Source of the DNA: a virus
Direction: 5' to 3' (one strand)
DNA: 35,027 bases
IMG/VR virus record: IMGVR_UViG_3300006919_000185
Coordinates: 1 to 35,027 of that record
The translations under genes and the position numbers were made by a program. Under the pieces are notes generated by a model. The model had not been told where the DNA came from and did no database searches. It was given only the letters and a program-made list of their open reading frames with translations. Below, one piece after another: positions 21,359 to 28,755 of the stretch (the first letter of the stretch is position 1; each line of letters opens with the position of its first letter).

Positions 21359-21624
21359 AGGTCTCCTCCTTGATGCAGATGAATGCCGGCCAGCGGCCGG
21401 TCCTCGTCCGTAAGTGTGATGTCACGCGCCTTGAGCCAGATCGTGTGGTGGGTAGCGCCCTTCCGCTTCACGTCGAACTCGATCTTGATCGGATCACGAA
21501 AGTTGCTCTCGACGATGGAAGTCACGGTCGCAAGGCGACCATCGTTTCCCAATTTGCGGTAGGGCTGCTTCCAGTTTTCCGGGTCGGCCAACTTAACGCG
21601 GTCCCCGATTGAGAAGTCCGTCAT
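21355..21624 (-). CDS. Small SH3-like beta-barrel protein, tentative
   Basis: 89 residues: MTDFSIGDRVKLADPENW, then GRLATVTSIVE and IKIEFDVKRKGATHHTIWL. The opening FSIGDRVKL...ATVTSI...IxxEFD matches a KOW/SH3-like small barrel, the type found in many phage DNA- or RNA-associated accessory proteins. Partners unknown. Confidence 0.77.
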   Translation of the reverse strand: MTDFSIGDRVKLADPENWKQPYRKLGNDGRLATVTSIVESNFRDPIKIEFDVKRKGATHHTIWLKARDITLTDEDRPLAGIHLHQGGDL

Positions 21625-21980
21625 GGCCGGCTCTCGTCGATCTCGACCAGCACGTCGTCCTGCGATCCGCCGATGATCTCGTTGCAGGGATTGCTCCCCG
21701 GCGGATTGGCATAGCGCGTCTCGAACTCGACCTCGCGGCAGAGATTCGTGATGGGACCGCCGCCGGGGCGGATGGTCTCCATGTTGTCGATCTGGAACTC
21801 GGCATCCGACGCCGCCGACGCGGCCAGCCGCTCGCAGGTCTTCACGACGCCAAGGAAGGCGGCCTGATAGATACGGGCGTAGTTGGACGTGATGGACTTC
21901 CAGCCGGAGTTATCCGCCACCTGCTTCGCGATCTCCTCGGCGAGGACGCGCTGCGATTCCTTCGTGTTGGGGATGGTCAT
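21621..21980 (-). CDS. 119-residue protein, unknown
   Basis: Start at the ATG in ATGA (21977-21980), beginning MTIPNTKESQRVLAEEIAKQ. Helical first half with YQAAFLGVVKTCERLAASAA, beta-rich second half with MVETIRPGGGP-like turns and FETRYANPPGSNPCNEIIGG. The longer open frame upstream is an overlap artefact. Confidence 0.77.
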   Translation of the reverse strand: MTIPNTKESQRVLAEEIAKQVADNSGWKSITSNYARIYQAAFLGVVKTCERLAASAASDAEFQIDNMETIRPGGGPITNLCREVEFETRYANPPGSNPCNEIIGGSQDDVLVEIDESRP

Positions 21981-22201
21981 GGCTTCTCCTCCAGCAGGTC
22001 GGTGCCGTCGAACGCATAGCACTTGGCGTAGCGGTCGTAATCGATCAGGTCCGGGTGGGCGTCCATGAACGTCTGGATGTCCGACGATGCGATCGCCAGC
22101 GTCACGTCGAACTTCTCGACGATCTGCTTGCGGCGGATCATGCCGTAAGTCATCAGCGTGGCGCGGATGAAGTCCTGCCGCTGTTTCTGGAACCAACTCA
22201 T
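21977..22201 (-). CDS. Winged-helix-like DNA-binding protein
   Basis: 74 residues. FIRATLMTYGMIRRKQIVEK followed by FDVTLAIASSDIQTFM and YDRYAKCYAF corresponds to the small phage HTH pattern seen before WYL domains: a helix, R-x-x-I-V/L-x-x-F, then x-SxDIxx and a YDxxxKxY end. Likely binds DNA and could regulate the unit it sits in. No effector domain is attached. Confidence 0.8.
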   Translation of the reverse strand: MSWFQKQRQDFIRATLMTYGMIRRKQIVEKFDVTLAIASSDIQTFMDAHPDLIDYDRYAKCYAFDGTDLLEEKP

Positions 22202-22476
22202 GCCGATGCCTTGTCGATGACGAAGGTTTCGAGGAGGTCCACGTTGGTCGTGATGCCCATATCCACCGACGGGCCATAGCCTTCGATGAACTCGCCGCAG
22301 TGTTTCGACGGTTCCGCGATACCGCGCGCCGCAAGCTGGGCGAGGTGTTCCGCGTGCTCTTCGAGCGTATCGAATTGGAAGAACGACTGGCGGAATTCAT
22401 CCATGAACTCCGACGTGAACTTGGTCTCGTCGAGCGTGACGGTGACGATCTGCGTCACCTCAACCGTGAACTTCAT
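22198..22476 (-). CDS. 92-residue protein, unknown
   Basis: Start at ATG 22476 (ATGA). MKFTVEVTQIVTVTLDETKF is a beta-hairpin opening, followed by an acidic helix (FQFDTLEEHAEHLAQLAARG). Layout resembles small phage proteins with a strand-strand-helix core. Function unknown. Confidence 0.77.
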   Translation of the reverse strand: MKFTVEVTQIVTVTLDETKFTSEFMDEFRQSFFQFDTLEEHAEHLAQLAARGIAEPSKHCGEFIEGYGPSVDMGITTNVDLLETFVIDKASA

Positions 22477-22802
22477 GGGTGCTCCCCTTTGATGGCGTTG
22501 AACCGGTGGTCGCCCAGCGAGCCGGCCATGATGAAGAAGCGTCGCCCGAACGCCTGATAGGACAGGTAGAAAGGGCGCTCGTTGATCGGCCAGTCGCTCG
22601 CCGGCCATTCGTCTTTCGGCGTCTGGCTAAGGGCCGTGTGATGCCACGCCGCCAGCGAAAGACGGCGCTGCGTCTTGCGGAACAGGATCGCCTCGAACCG
22701 CTGGTGGATCAGGTTCGCATAGAGGCAGACGAGGACGAACAGGCCCGCCGCGATCCCTGCGAGGATCACCACGACATAGCCGATGATCTCGAAGACGCTC
22801 AC
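22473..22802 (-). CDS. Membrane-anchored protein (109 aa), GTG start
   Basis: GTG within GTGA at 22799-22802; the ORF upstream of it is a shadow. One transmembrane segment at about 4-28 (FEIIGYVVVILAGIAAGLFV), then a basic region (FRKTQRRLSLAAW) and a soluble aromatic-rich C-terminal half (ERPFYLSYQAFGRRFF). Orientation probably N-out, C-in. No family recognised. Confidence 0.76.
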   Translation of the reverse strand: MSVFEIIGYVVVILAGIAAGLFVLVCLYANLIHQRFEAILFRKTQRRLSLAAWHHTALSQTPKDEWPASDWPINERPFYLSYQAFGRRFFIMAGSLGDHRFNAIKGEHP

Positions 22803-23125
22803 GGCCGGAACTTCGCCAGTATCCGGTGCGCCGTGTAACCGATGCACTGGAAATCCCCCACGATGGAGGAGGACATAGGGTCCGTAGTGTCCAACCGGTC
22901 GCGGCTGATCCGCAGGATTCGTTCGAGCGCTTCCACCAACTCGGCGTTCTGCTCTTCCAGCGCCTTCTCATAGGCGGTCGGTTCGGCTGGGTTCGCCTCC
23001 GGGTCAGCCGCCAGAAGCTCATCGGCCAAAGACCAAACCTCCTTCGGGTTCCATACCCGGCCGCGCGCCAGCATACCAGAAGCGATGGACGCAGCGATCT
23101 CGGTGCGCGGGTTGTGGTAGCTCAC
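22799..23125 (-). CDS. 108-residue protein, unknown, GTG start
   Basis: GTG in GTGA at 23122-23125. SYHNPRTEIAASIASGMLAR, then a helical part LEEQNAELVEALERILRISR with coiled-coil character and a C-terminal IGYTAHRILAKFRP. Repeated GTGA junctions here show coupled translation. No recognised motif. Confidence 0.75.
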   Translation of the reverse strand: MSYHNPRTEIAASIASGMLARGRVWNPKEVWSLADELLAADPEANPAEPTAYEKALEEQNAELVEALERILRISRDRLDTTDPMSSSIVGDFQCIGYTAHRILAKFRP

Positions 23126-23376
23126 GGGAAGACCTCCGTTTCGAGGAAGAACTGGACCGCTCGGAGGTGAAGCTCCCAATCGGTTCCGGGATATTGCTCC
23201 GCCTCCCCGTCCAGAGCGGCGAGGATGCGGGCGCGTTCGGCGGCGATCTCCGGGGAGACCGGCGCGGCTGGGGCGCACATATAGTTGCACACCTCCCCGT
23301 CCGACGGGCGACGATGAGCGCCACCCGTCGTTTCAGGGCCGAAGTAGCCGCACTTGTTGCAGAAGGCGTCAGCCAA
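23122..23376 (-). CDS. Cys-rich small protein with zinc-ribbon-like start
   Basis: 84 residues, TTG start overlapping the previous gene by eight bases. MADAFCNKCGYFGPETTG and GEVCNYMCAP give a CxxC...CxxxC arrangement, consistent with a zinc-ribbon knuckle. The remainder is helical. Such proteins often act in nucleic-acid or protein contacts. Specific role unknown. Confidence 0.77.
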   Translation of the reverse strand: MADAFCNKCGYFGPETTGGAHRRPSDGEVCNYMCAPAAPVSPEIAAERARILAALDGEAEQYPGTDWELHLRAVQFFLETEVFP

Positions 23377-23668
23377 CCTGCTCGGCCGCCTCGTCTTCGA
23401 CCGAGCGCATGAAGTTGCTCAGGGTCGCGGACAGATTGCGGGCGATGTTCTCGGCATCTTCCTGATCGATCCGAGCGAGGAAATCCTCGGCCTCGGCCCA
23501 GCCCTGCGGGGTGTCGGTGAACGGGCCGGCGCGGAACGCCGGCTCGACGCCTTCGGCGGTTTCGCCGCGCAGGCAGATCGTCGGGCCGTCGAAGTCGTCA
23601 CCGACGCCTTCGATCGTTGCGAGCAACTGACCGTGTTCGGTCTCGAACAGCTTTGCGAACTTTGCCAT
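23369..23668 (-). CDS. Paralogue of the neighbouring 23681-24304 protein
   Basis: 99 residues. MAKFAKLFETEHGQLLATIE aligns with FAKLFSTRHGQLLVTLN in the next upstream gene, and the similarity continues through DGPTICLRG and PQGWAEAEDFLARI. The two are tandem copies that have diverged. The core FAKLF-x2-xHGQLL...DGPxIxxRG...GWxxA recurs in both. Role unknown. Start behind GGAGGGACCG. Confidence 0.8.
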   Translation of the reverse strand: MAKFAKLFETEHGQLLATIEGVGDDFDGPTICLRGETAEGVEPAFRAGPFTDTPQGWAEAEDFLARIDQEDAENIARNLSATLSNFMRSVEDEAAEQVG

Positions 23669-23680
23669 CGGTCCCTCCGA

Positions 23681-24304
23681 TCAGACCGCGTCGCGGTGCT
23701 TGGTGGTGTCGGTCATGCCCGCTTCGGCGGACGCAGCCATGGCGGCCATCAACTGCTCGGAGAACGCCGCCTGACCACGCGCCGACAGATCGGCTGCTGC
23801 ACCTTCGGCGACTTCCTGCGAGAAGGCATCGAACGCGCGCGCGGCCGACAGCCAGCCCTCGTCGGTGCCCGTGTAGGCCATGACGAACTCGGGCGTGTAT
23901 TCGCGCGGACCGGCACCGCGAATGACGATGTGCGGTCCGTCGTGCTCCGGCGTCGGGTTGTTGAGCGTGACCAGCAACTGGCCGTGGCGGGTGCTGAACA
24001 GCTTGGCGAAGGGCACCATCGCGAACGGCGCGGCAGTCGGAGCCACCGGCGGCACGCCCAGCAGAGCGGACATCAGGTCGATGAAGGCGAGCGCGTTCTC
24101 GATGTCTTCCTTGTCGGCAGCGGTCGGTTCCGGCTGGGCCGTGGGCTTGGCAGCGCCGAAGATTTCGTCGAGCAGCGCGCCGAATGCTGCGCTGGAGTCG
24201 ATCGTGCGGTCGGTGGTGGTCTGCATGGAGGCTCCTTTTCCTTCGGTGAGTATCTGGTCGATCTCCGCGAAGAAGGACCGGGTGGCTTGCGATTCGTTCG
24301 TCAT
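23681..24304 (-). CDS. Paralogue with extended N-terminus, unknown
   Basis: 207 residues if read from ATG 24304. The alternative ATG 24226 has the better site (AAGGAGCCTCC) and would give 181 residues; the longer start sits next to a promoter and may be leaderless. The N-terminal part is Ala/Pro/Thr-rich; the FAKLFSTRHGQLL core starts near 99 and is shared with the 23369-23668 product. C-terminal Ala/Met-rich helix (LMAAMAASAEAGM). First gene of a unit of about 16 genes. No family recognised. Confidence 0.78.
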   Translation of the reverse strand: MTNESQATRSFFAEIDQILTEGKGASMQTTTDRTIDSSAAFGALLDEIFGAAKPTAQPEPTAADKEDIENALAFIDLMSALLGVPPVAPTAAPFAMVPFAKLFSTRHGQLLVTLNNPTPEHDGPHIVIRGAGPREYTPEFVMAYTGTDEGWLSAARAFDAFSQEVAEGAAADLSARGQAAFSEQLMAAMAASAEAGMTDTTKHRDAV

Positions 24305-24310
24305 GTGATT

Positions 24311-24339
24311 CTGATACCTATGTCATGTGAGACTGTCTA
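24311..24339 (-). promoter_or_regulatory. Promoter candidate, TAGACA-N16-GTATCA
   Basis: TAGACA (24334-24339) with GTATCA (24312-24317), same spacing as the others but an imperfect -35. It overlaps GACAGTCTCAC (24327-24337). The predicted start of transcription is at or very near ATG 24304. Confidence 0.5.
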
Positions 24340-24364
24340 TAGGGTTTGTGCAAATGGCGGTGAA

Positions 24365-24628
24365 TTATTTCGCCTGTTGCATCCGCTGGTATTGCGCCCA
24401 CGCCTTCTGAGCGGTCAGGTCCATGGGGCGCGTGCCTCCGCTTGTGTGGCGCAGAGCCGCCTCGTATCCGGCATGGAAGATGTCTTCGGGCGTCTGGTCG
24501 GCCGGCGTGAGGCGATCGGCGATGTCACGGATACGCTGGCGCTCGGCTTCGAGGTCTCCCGGCGTCATCCAGTCGCGGGTGTATGGCCAGTGGGAAGCGA
24601 CCATGGTGAGGAATTCCTTGTCGTTCAT
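24365..24628 (-). CDS. 87-residue protein, unknown
   Basis: Start at ATG 24628 behind GGGGGATAGC. MNDKEFLTMVASHWPYTRDW, then a charged helix (EAERQRIRDIADRLTPADQT) and AGYEAALRHTSGGTRPMDLT. The xxAGYEAALRH stretch is typical of small phage proteins; function unknown. Confidence 0.77.
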   Translation of the reverse strand: MNDKEFLTMVASHWPYTRDWMTPGDLEAERQRIRDIADRLTPADQTPEDIFHAGYEAALRHTSGGTRPMDLTAQKAWAQYQRMQQAK

Positions 24629-24629
24629 G

Positions 24630-24923
24630 CTATCCCCCGATCTTGAGCGTTTCAGCGAGCGCGGCGCGCTTCTGGGCAAGGGCATCGGCTTCATCCGTGC
24701 AGCGGCGACCATAGCGCCGCATATCGCGTGCGTTGTTTTCCGCTTGCGTGGCCCGCTCGTGGTGTTCCTTGGCGTCGCGCCGCAGTTGCTCCTCCTGCTC
24801 CGCCATGTTGTCCATGGACTGGCGGATCGCGTTCATGGCAACTGAGGTCGCTTCCGGCGTCAGGCCGACGAGGACCTGCGTCACCGGCGCGGCCGGCCGC
24901 TTGCGATTGAAGAAGCCGAACAT
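24630..24923 (-). CDS. Coiled-coil protein (97 aa)
   Basis: MFGFFNRKRPAAPVTQVLVG start, then from about residue 30 a nearly continuous Gln/Glu/Arg/Ala helix (AEQEEQLRRDAKEHHERATQ). The beginning MFGFFxRKR is typical of short phage proteins that join a small basic tip to a coiled coil. TGATG overlap with the next upstream gene, also a coiled coil. Confidence 0.79.
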   Translation of the reverse strand: MFGFFNRKRPAAPVTQVLVGLTPEATSVAMNAIRQSMDNMAEQEEQLRRDAKEHHERATQAENNARDMRRYGRRCTDEADALAQKRAALAETLKIGG

Positions 24924-25294
24924 CAGGCCGCCGCCTTCTCGTGCTCAGCAAGGACGGCGCGGGAGTCGAGGAGAATCTGCATGTCGCGCTCGGCCGACCA
25001 TGCGGGCACAGCCTCATAGCGCTTGACCCAGCGGCGCAGCAGTTCCCAGACGACGGCACCGGCCGGCGTCTTGTATGCGATCAGGTTCTGCATCTGGGCG
25101 GCCATGCCACGCATAGCTTCCTCGGCCGCGTCGGCGCGCTTGTTTGCGAGACGCTTGGCCGACCGGAGATTAGCCATCCGGGTTTCATATTCCTTCCGCT
25201 GGCCGTTCTTCTCGGCCGTCAGCAGACCAACGCGATCGCGCAGGCGGGCAACCAGTTCGAGCAACTGATCGCGGTCCATATCTTCGGATTTCAT
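24923..25294 (-). CDS. Coiled-coil protein (123 aa)
   Basis: Start at the ATG directly after AGGAGGACAC; a 20-residue in-frame extension has no site. Residues 5-75 are heptad-like (RDQLLELVARLRDRVGLLTA), with a basic stretch (NLRSAKRLANKRADAAEEAM); the last third includes VVWELLRRWVKRYE. First gene of a three-gene unit. It may pair with the following coiled-coil product. Confidence 0.8.
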   Translation of the reverse strand: MKSEDMDRDQLLELVARLRDRVGLLTAEKNGQRKEYETRMANLRSAKRLANKRADAAEEAMRGMAAQMQNLIAYKTPAGAVVWELLRRWVKRYEAVPAWSAERDMQILLDSRAVLAEHEKAAA

Positions 25295-25321
25295 GTGTCC
25301 TCCTGTTGTTTCGTTGAGACG

Positions 25322-25350
25322 GACATAACCGCGTGATGTGATTCGATCAA
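25322..25350 (-). promoter_or_regulatory. Phage promoter, TTGATC-N16-TTATGT
   Basis: TTGATC (25345-25350) and TTATGT (25323-25328), with GAATCA in the spacer and AATAAGTGG before the -35, the same upstream context as the copy at 9861-9889. Confidence 0.6.
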
Positions 25351-25359
25351 CCACTTATT

Positions 25360-26709
25360 CTACGAATCAGACGCCGCCTGCCGGTGGGCGCGCGCTTCCC
25401 GATCCGAATAGGACCGGCGCACATATTTGGCCCGGCGGGCGGCGAGCTTCTGCTCCGGCGTCGGGTTGATGATCTGCACGCGCTTGGCCTTCTCGATCGC
25501 GATCTCCTCCGGTGTCAGGAACCGGCGCTCTGGCGCGTTCGCCCGGCGGCGCGCGAGGTCAGCCATCTCCTCTTCATAGAGGCGGTCGCGTTCCTCTTGG
25601 GCGCGGGCGGCTTCGATCGCTTCCAGTTCCTCGCGGCGCTCGCGGTTCGCCTTCTCTTCCGGCGTCTCCACCAGCGCGCGGGCCAGCCGCACCGAGAAGG
25701 GCGCGAGGTCGGCATATTCGTTTGCCGCTTCTTTTGCACTGTCGAGTCGGGTGTAGGACTTGTATCCGCGCCCGTCGCGCACATATGCACAGACCCGCGT
25801 GTCGAACAGCGAATAGGGCCGGCCGTCGTGGATGGCGGGCGTCAGGTGAACCTCAACATGATCGACCCGGTAGTGGGTGATCCCTTCCATCGGCAGCTTG
25901 GGTTCCGGCGCTTGCTCGTAAAAGAACTTGGCCTCCCGTTCCGCGTCGATCCACGTCGGATAGATATAGGCCACGCCGTCTTCATCCGAGGCGGCCGAAT
26001 AGACGCCCCGGTCATAGTGCGTGATGAGGTAGCTCCCCATCAGGTGCGGAAGGTCGCCGGTCTGGTTGTTCCCGGTGCGCGCCCGGCGGCCACGAGCAGG
26101 AGCCGTGTTCGAGACGCAGCGCCAGACCTGTGCGATCGGGTTGGAAAGCTCCGGCTCGATGCGGAAGCGATCAACCAGCGCGGTCAAGGACACGGGCGGA
26201 TGCTCGATCGGCGCGGGCGGCTGGGGTTTCGGCTTGGGTCCGCGCTTCTTCGGTTCGGGCGGTTTGGGCTTCGGTCCCGGCTTCTGCGGCTTGGGTGCAT
26301 TCTTGCTGCCCACCGGCCGGCCACGCTTGCGAGGGGGCACAGGGTCTAAGTTCTGGATGCCGGCGGCATTGTTGGCCTCAACACCTTCATAGCTGGCCAA
26401 CCATTTGCGGACGGCAGGATCAGCGGCGATCGCGTCCTTGGTCGCCCGGCGCATGAAGCGCACGGCCTTGTCATACTCGTTGAAGCCGCGAACGCGCTTG
26501 GGACCACCAGCGACCGGGCGCTTGTTGTAGGTGCGCGCGTGAATCCAGAAGCGGATGGGGCCGTCGTGCTCCATCACATAGAAGATGCCCGTGGTGATCA
26601 TCACGCGCTCGTTGGGTAGCGCACCGGAGCGGCTGGTGAAGGGCACATCAGGGACGGCGGCGGGCGTCTGCGAGTCGGCAGCGTCAGTATGGCTGGTTGG
26701 TGTGGTCAT
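25360..26709 (-). CDS. Large AT-hook-like protein with Pro/Lys linker
   Basis: 449 residues; the ATG at 26709 is chosen because the upstream 29 codons overlap the promoter. There is no good ribosome binding site (GTGAGA only), so it may be leaderless. An N-terminal module (about 1-110, with GIFYVMEHDGPIRFWIHART) is followed by a linker at 126-170 with RKRGRPVGSKN, an AT-hook-like core, and KKRGPKPKP repeats. A beta-rich part (about 175-350, for example GSYLITHYDRGVYSAA) precedes a long charged Arg/Glu C-terminal helix. DNA contact through AT-rich minor groove is plausible. It is the first gene of the minus-strand arm next to the AT-rich region at 27.2 kb. Confidence 0.83.
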   Translation of the reverse strand: MTTPTSHTDAADSQTPAAVPDVPFTSRSGALPNERVMITTGIFYVMEHDGPIRFWIHARTYNKRPVAGGPKRVRGFNEYDKAVRFMRRATKDAIAADPAVRKWLASYEGVEANNAAGIQNLDPVPPRKRGRPVGSKNAPKPQKPGPKPKPPEPKKRGPKPKPQPPAPIEHPPVSLTALVDRFRIEPELSNPIAQVWRCVSNTAPARGRRARTGNNQTGDLPHLMGSYLITHYDRGVYSAASDEDGVAYIYPTWIDAEREAKFFYEQAPEPKLPMEGITHYRVDHVEVHLTPAIHDGRPYSLFDTRVCAYVRDGRGYKSYTRLDSAKEAANEYADLAPFSVRLARALVETPEEKANRERREELEAIEAARAQEERDRLYEEEMADLARRRANAPERRFLTPEEIAIEKAKRVQIINPTPEQKLAARRAKYVRRSYSDREARAHRQAASDS

Positions 26710-26715
26710 TCTCAC

Positions 26716-26744
26716 ATGATGGTGCATCACGCGATAATTGTCAA
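26716..26744 (-). promoter_or_regulatory. Promoter candidate, TTGACA with CATCAT -10
   Basis: TTGACA (26739-26744) with CATCAT after 17 bases. A start of transcription about seven bases on would coincide with ATG 26709. Confidence 0.5.
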
Positions 26745-27346
26745 CGATCCAAAATGTTAGAAAAAGTGGTGGAAGGTGAAAGCGACGGATTTCCAAGGGT
26801 TTCAGGGGCCGCCGGGTGTCTTTTTATTTTTTATTGGACATTTTGTCGGGATATTCGGGTGTCATTTTGACGTGACGGCCATGATGGCGTGATGATCGTG
26901 ATGGCGTGATGATCGTGATGCCGAGGAGGCGTGATGGAGGGGATCGAGATGGCGTGATGGGCGTGATGGCGGGGTGGGTTTTTGCGATTTGGGCGTGATG
27001 GAGAGGTAATTAGAGGAGGTGATAAGGGACGAGTGATGGTGTAGAAATGGCTGTTTTCTGCGGGTTACAGCGATTTTACCGGGCTTTTTTGAGCCGCCAC
27101 CAACTTTTACGTTTCGTTTTTATTCAGCCCAGCCACGAATTAGGTCTGCCCTGATCGCCCCGTTCTGACCGGTGAGGCCCTATGCGAAGGTTCTTGGTTA
27201 TATACTTTATTATTAAAAATATATAAATATATAATATAGTAGGGAACCTTCCGTAAACGACGGCGGATTACCGTGGGTTAGCGGTCCAACCAGTTTTATT
27301 AGATTTTTCAGTAATTTTTACAAACCTCCCTGACCGCCATTTTCCC
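26745..27346. other. Divergent intergenic region with GTGATG repeats and AT-rich core
   Basis: No credible gene. From about 26868 to 27006 there are many GTGATG units, including a 17-bp tandem repeat of GATGGCGTGATGATCGT (2.2 copies, 26883-26920). At 27186-27193 GAAGGTTC faces its inverse GAACCTTC at 27244-27251; the 50 bases between are almost all A/T (27192-27240). A 22-bp word at 27045-27066 recurs with one mismatch at 32096-32117. Together these fit a control region between divergent units, possibly a replication origin. Confidence 0.6.
26883..26920. repeat. 17-bp tandem repeat, GTGATG-rich
   Basis: Unit GATGGCGTGATGATCGT repeated 2.2 times head to tail; further GTGATG words continue to about 27006 with irregular spacing. 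Confidence 0.8.
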
Positions 27347-27375
27347 TTGACATTGGGTATCTTCTGGCTGACCAT
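27347..27375 (+). promoter_or_regulatory. Promoter candidate for the terminase operon
   Basis: TTGACA (27347-27352) with GACCAT after 17 bases, 30 bases before ATG 27405. The -10 is poor; the -35 and position are good. Confidence 0.45.
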
Positions 27376-27404
27376 AGGCCCTCAAGCCACGGAGTTCCCT
27401 ATCA

Positions 27405-27746
27405 ATGCTCACCCACGGGTATCGGCTGGTCTACAACGCGAAGACCGCCCCGACCGACTACATCCCCTCTCTCATCGCGATCGACGAACATCAACTCGGT
27501 CCGAACGCCAAAGACCTCTATTTCGAGAGCGTCGAGCTTCCCAAGCACACGATCACCTCGATCAGCTATTCGCGCTGGGTCAGCTATGACAGCACACCTT
27601 CCCTCACCCGCGATCCGATCGTTGGTATCAAGGCAGGCGCGCTGAGCTACTATGTTCCCTACTCGGAACTGGTCGCCCTGCTCGACGACGCAGATTGCGA
27701 CCCGGTCACTGCCGCGATGATCCGCGCGCTGGGTTCCAACACATGA
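27405..27746 (+). CDS. 113-residue protein, first gene of the terminase operon
   Basis: ATG behind CGGAG at ten bases. MLTHGYRLVYNAKTAPTDYI then a beta-rich body (FESVELPKHTITSISYSRWV; GIKAGALSYYVPYSELVALL) and a short C-terminal helix. Compact soluble domain of unknown family. It opens the plus-strand operon and couples to the next gene through ATGA. Confidence 0.8.
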   Translation: MLTHGYRLVYNAKTAPTDYIPSLIAIDEHQLGPNAKDLYFESVELPKHTITSISYSRWVSYDSTPSLTRDPIVGIKAGALSYYVPYSELVALLDDADCDPVTAAMIRALGSNT

Positions 27747-28081
27747 GCCGGGAGCTACCCTTCGCCGAATTGGTGGAGGCGGCTGCGCTGGCTGGCGTCC
27801 CTCAGATCATGGCTGCGACCAAGCGCCGCAAGGTGGTGGTCGATTATTTCCCCGCCCGCAGCGCGATCTCCTATCCCCGCGAGCCTGACGACGAGGACGG
27901 GATCGACCCCTTCCCAATCCGACCGGTCACGCTGACCTTCACGTTGGAAGACGCGATGCTCGGCGGCACGGTGTTCGCATCACTCGTCTGCGGTCATCGC
28001 GTCATCATTCACCCCTTCCCATGGGAAGGCTTCCACCAACTCGCGGACATCAAGCTGGAGGACTATCTTGTTTACCGCTGA
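27743..28081 (+). CDS. 112-residue protein, unknown
   Basis: Starts MSRELPFAELVEAAALAGVP in an ATGA overlap. Contains basic TKRRKVVVDYFPARSAISYP, an acidic loop (REPDDEDGID) and a beta-rich part around LTFTLEDAMLGGTVFASLVC, ending IKLEDYLVYR. The 14-base overlap with the next gene places them in one translational series. No recognised domain. Confidence 0.78.
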   Translation: MSRELPFAELVEAAALAGVPQIMAATKRRKVVVDYFPARSAISYPREPDDEDGIDPFPIRPVTLTFTLEDAMLGGTVFASLVCGHRVIIHPFPWEGFHQLADIKLEDYLVYR

Positions 28082-28403
28082 GCTACCGCCGACCAGCCGC
28101 GAAGCACTGGCGGCAATCTTCTGGCAGCATCTGGGTTTCAGTCGCTACCATCGCGGCTTCGGTCCGACGATGCGGCTGTCGTGGGTGCCTCCCATGAAGC
28201 TGATCCCACCACCGGCCGAATATGACGATCTGCACGCACTGACCCCACAGCACGAAATCCGCTTCTCGGTCGAGGTCTTCACCTACGGGAACGAGGAGTG
28301 GGTCGCCGTCGGCTCGAACGGGATGCTTGTCGTTGCGCCGTTTCTCTACCCGGAGGAAGGTGAGCCATGGCCGACCACCCCGGAGGAGTGCCGCCGTGTT
28401 TAG
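28068..28403 (+). CDS. 111-residue protein, unknown
   Basis: TTG start after GGAGGACTATC, reading MFTAELPPTSREALAAIFWQ. Then a Trp/Pro-containing segment (MRLSWVPPMKLIPPPAEYDD), a beta-rich middle (IRFSVEVFTYGNEEWVAVGS) and the end TTPEECRRV. Unknown family. Confidence 0.76.
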   Translation: MFTAELPPTSREALAAIFWQHLGFSRYHRGFGPTMRLSWVPPMKLIPPPAEYDDLHALTPQHEIRFSVEVFTYGNEEWVAVGSNGMLVVAPFLYPEEGEPWPTTPEECRRV

Positions 28404-28755
28404 CTTCCCGGTCACCGTCCCGATCCGGCGGCCCGACTCGATCGAAACACTGACAGTCTCGATTGACATTGACAAAATCGCTGTTGTCAAGTCATTGCTT
28501 GACAAAGTGGAGGAAAGTGGTGTAGAGTCCGACTTCTGCTCCCTTCTACCTGCAACCGAAATCCTTCTGGACGATGGCAGGAAGCTCCCGGTGGTCGAAC
28601 CGGTGGAAGAAATCCTCCGCTACCTCGACGCCTACCGAGAACTTGATCTCTTCTTCACCGGCGGCCCGCCGGTGCTGGAGACCAGAGAGGGGAATGTCAT
28701 CCCTCTGTTCAAAGTCTCCCCATGCGCTTCATCGGTGGGATCGACCCCGGCCTGA
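28396..28755 (+). CDS. 119-residue protein, unknown
   Basis: GTG start at 28396 behind GGAGGA, overlapping the previous gene by eight bases. Ubiquitin-like or beta-grasp-like opening (FSFPVTVPIRRPDSIETLTV), acidic helices (LLDKVEESGVESDF; VEEILRYLDAYRELDLFF) and a final stretch overlapping the resolvase gene by 34 bases. No confident family. Confidence 0.74.
   Translation: MFSFPVTVPIRRPDSIETLTVSIDIDKIAVVKSLLDKVEESGVESDFCSLLPATEILLDDGRKLPVVEPVEEILRYLDAYRELDLFFTGGPPVLETREGNVIPLFKVSPCASSVGSTPA

Noticed and set aside
23354-24646. 430-codon plus-strand open frame
   Set aside because: It is antisense to five well-supported coupled minus-strand genes; long antisense frames are expected in GC-rich DNA.
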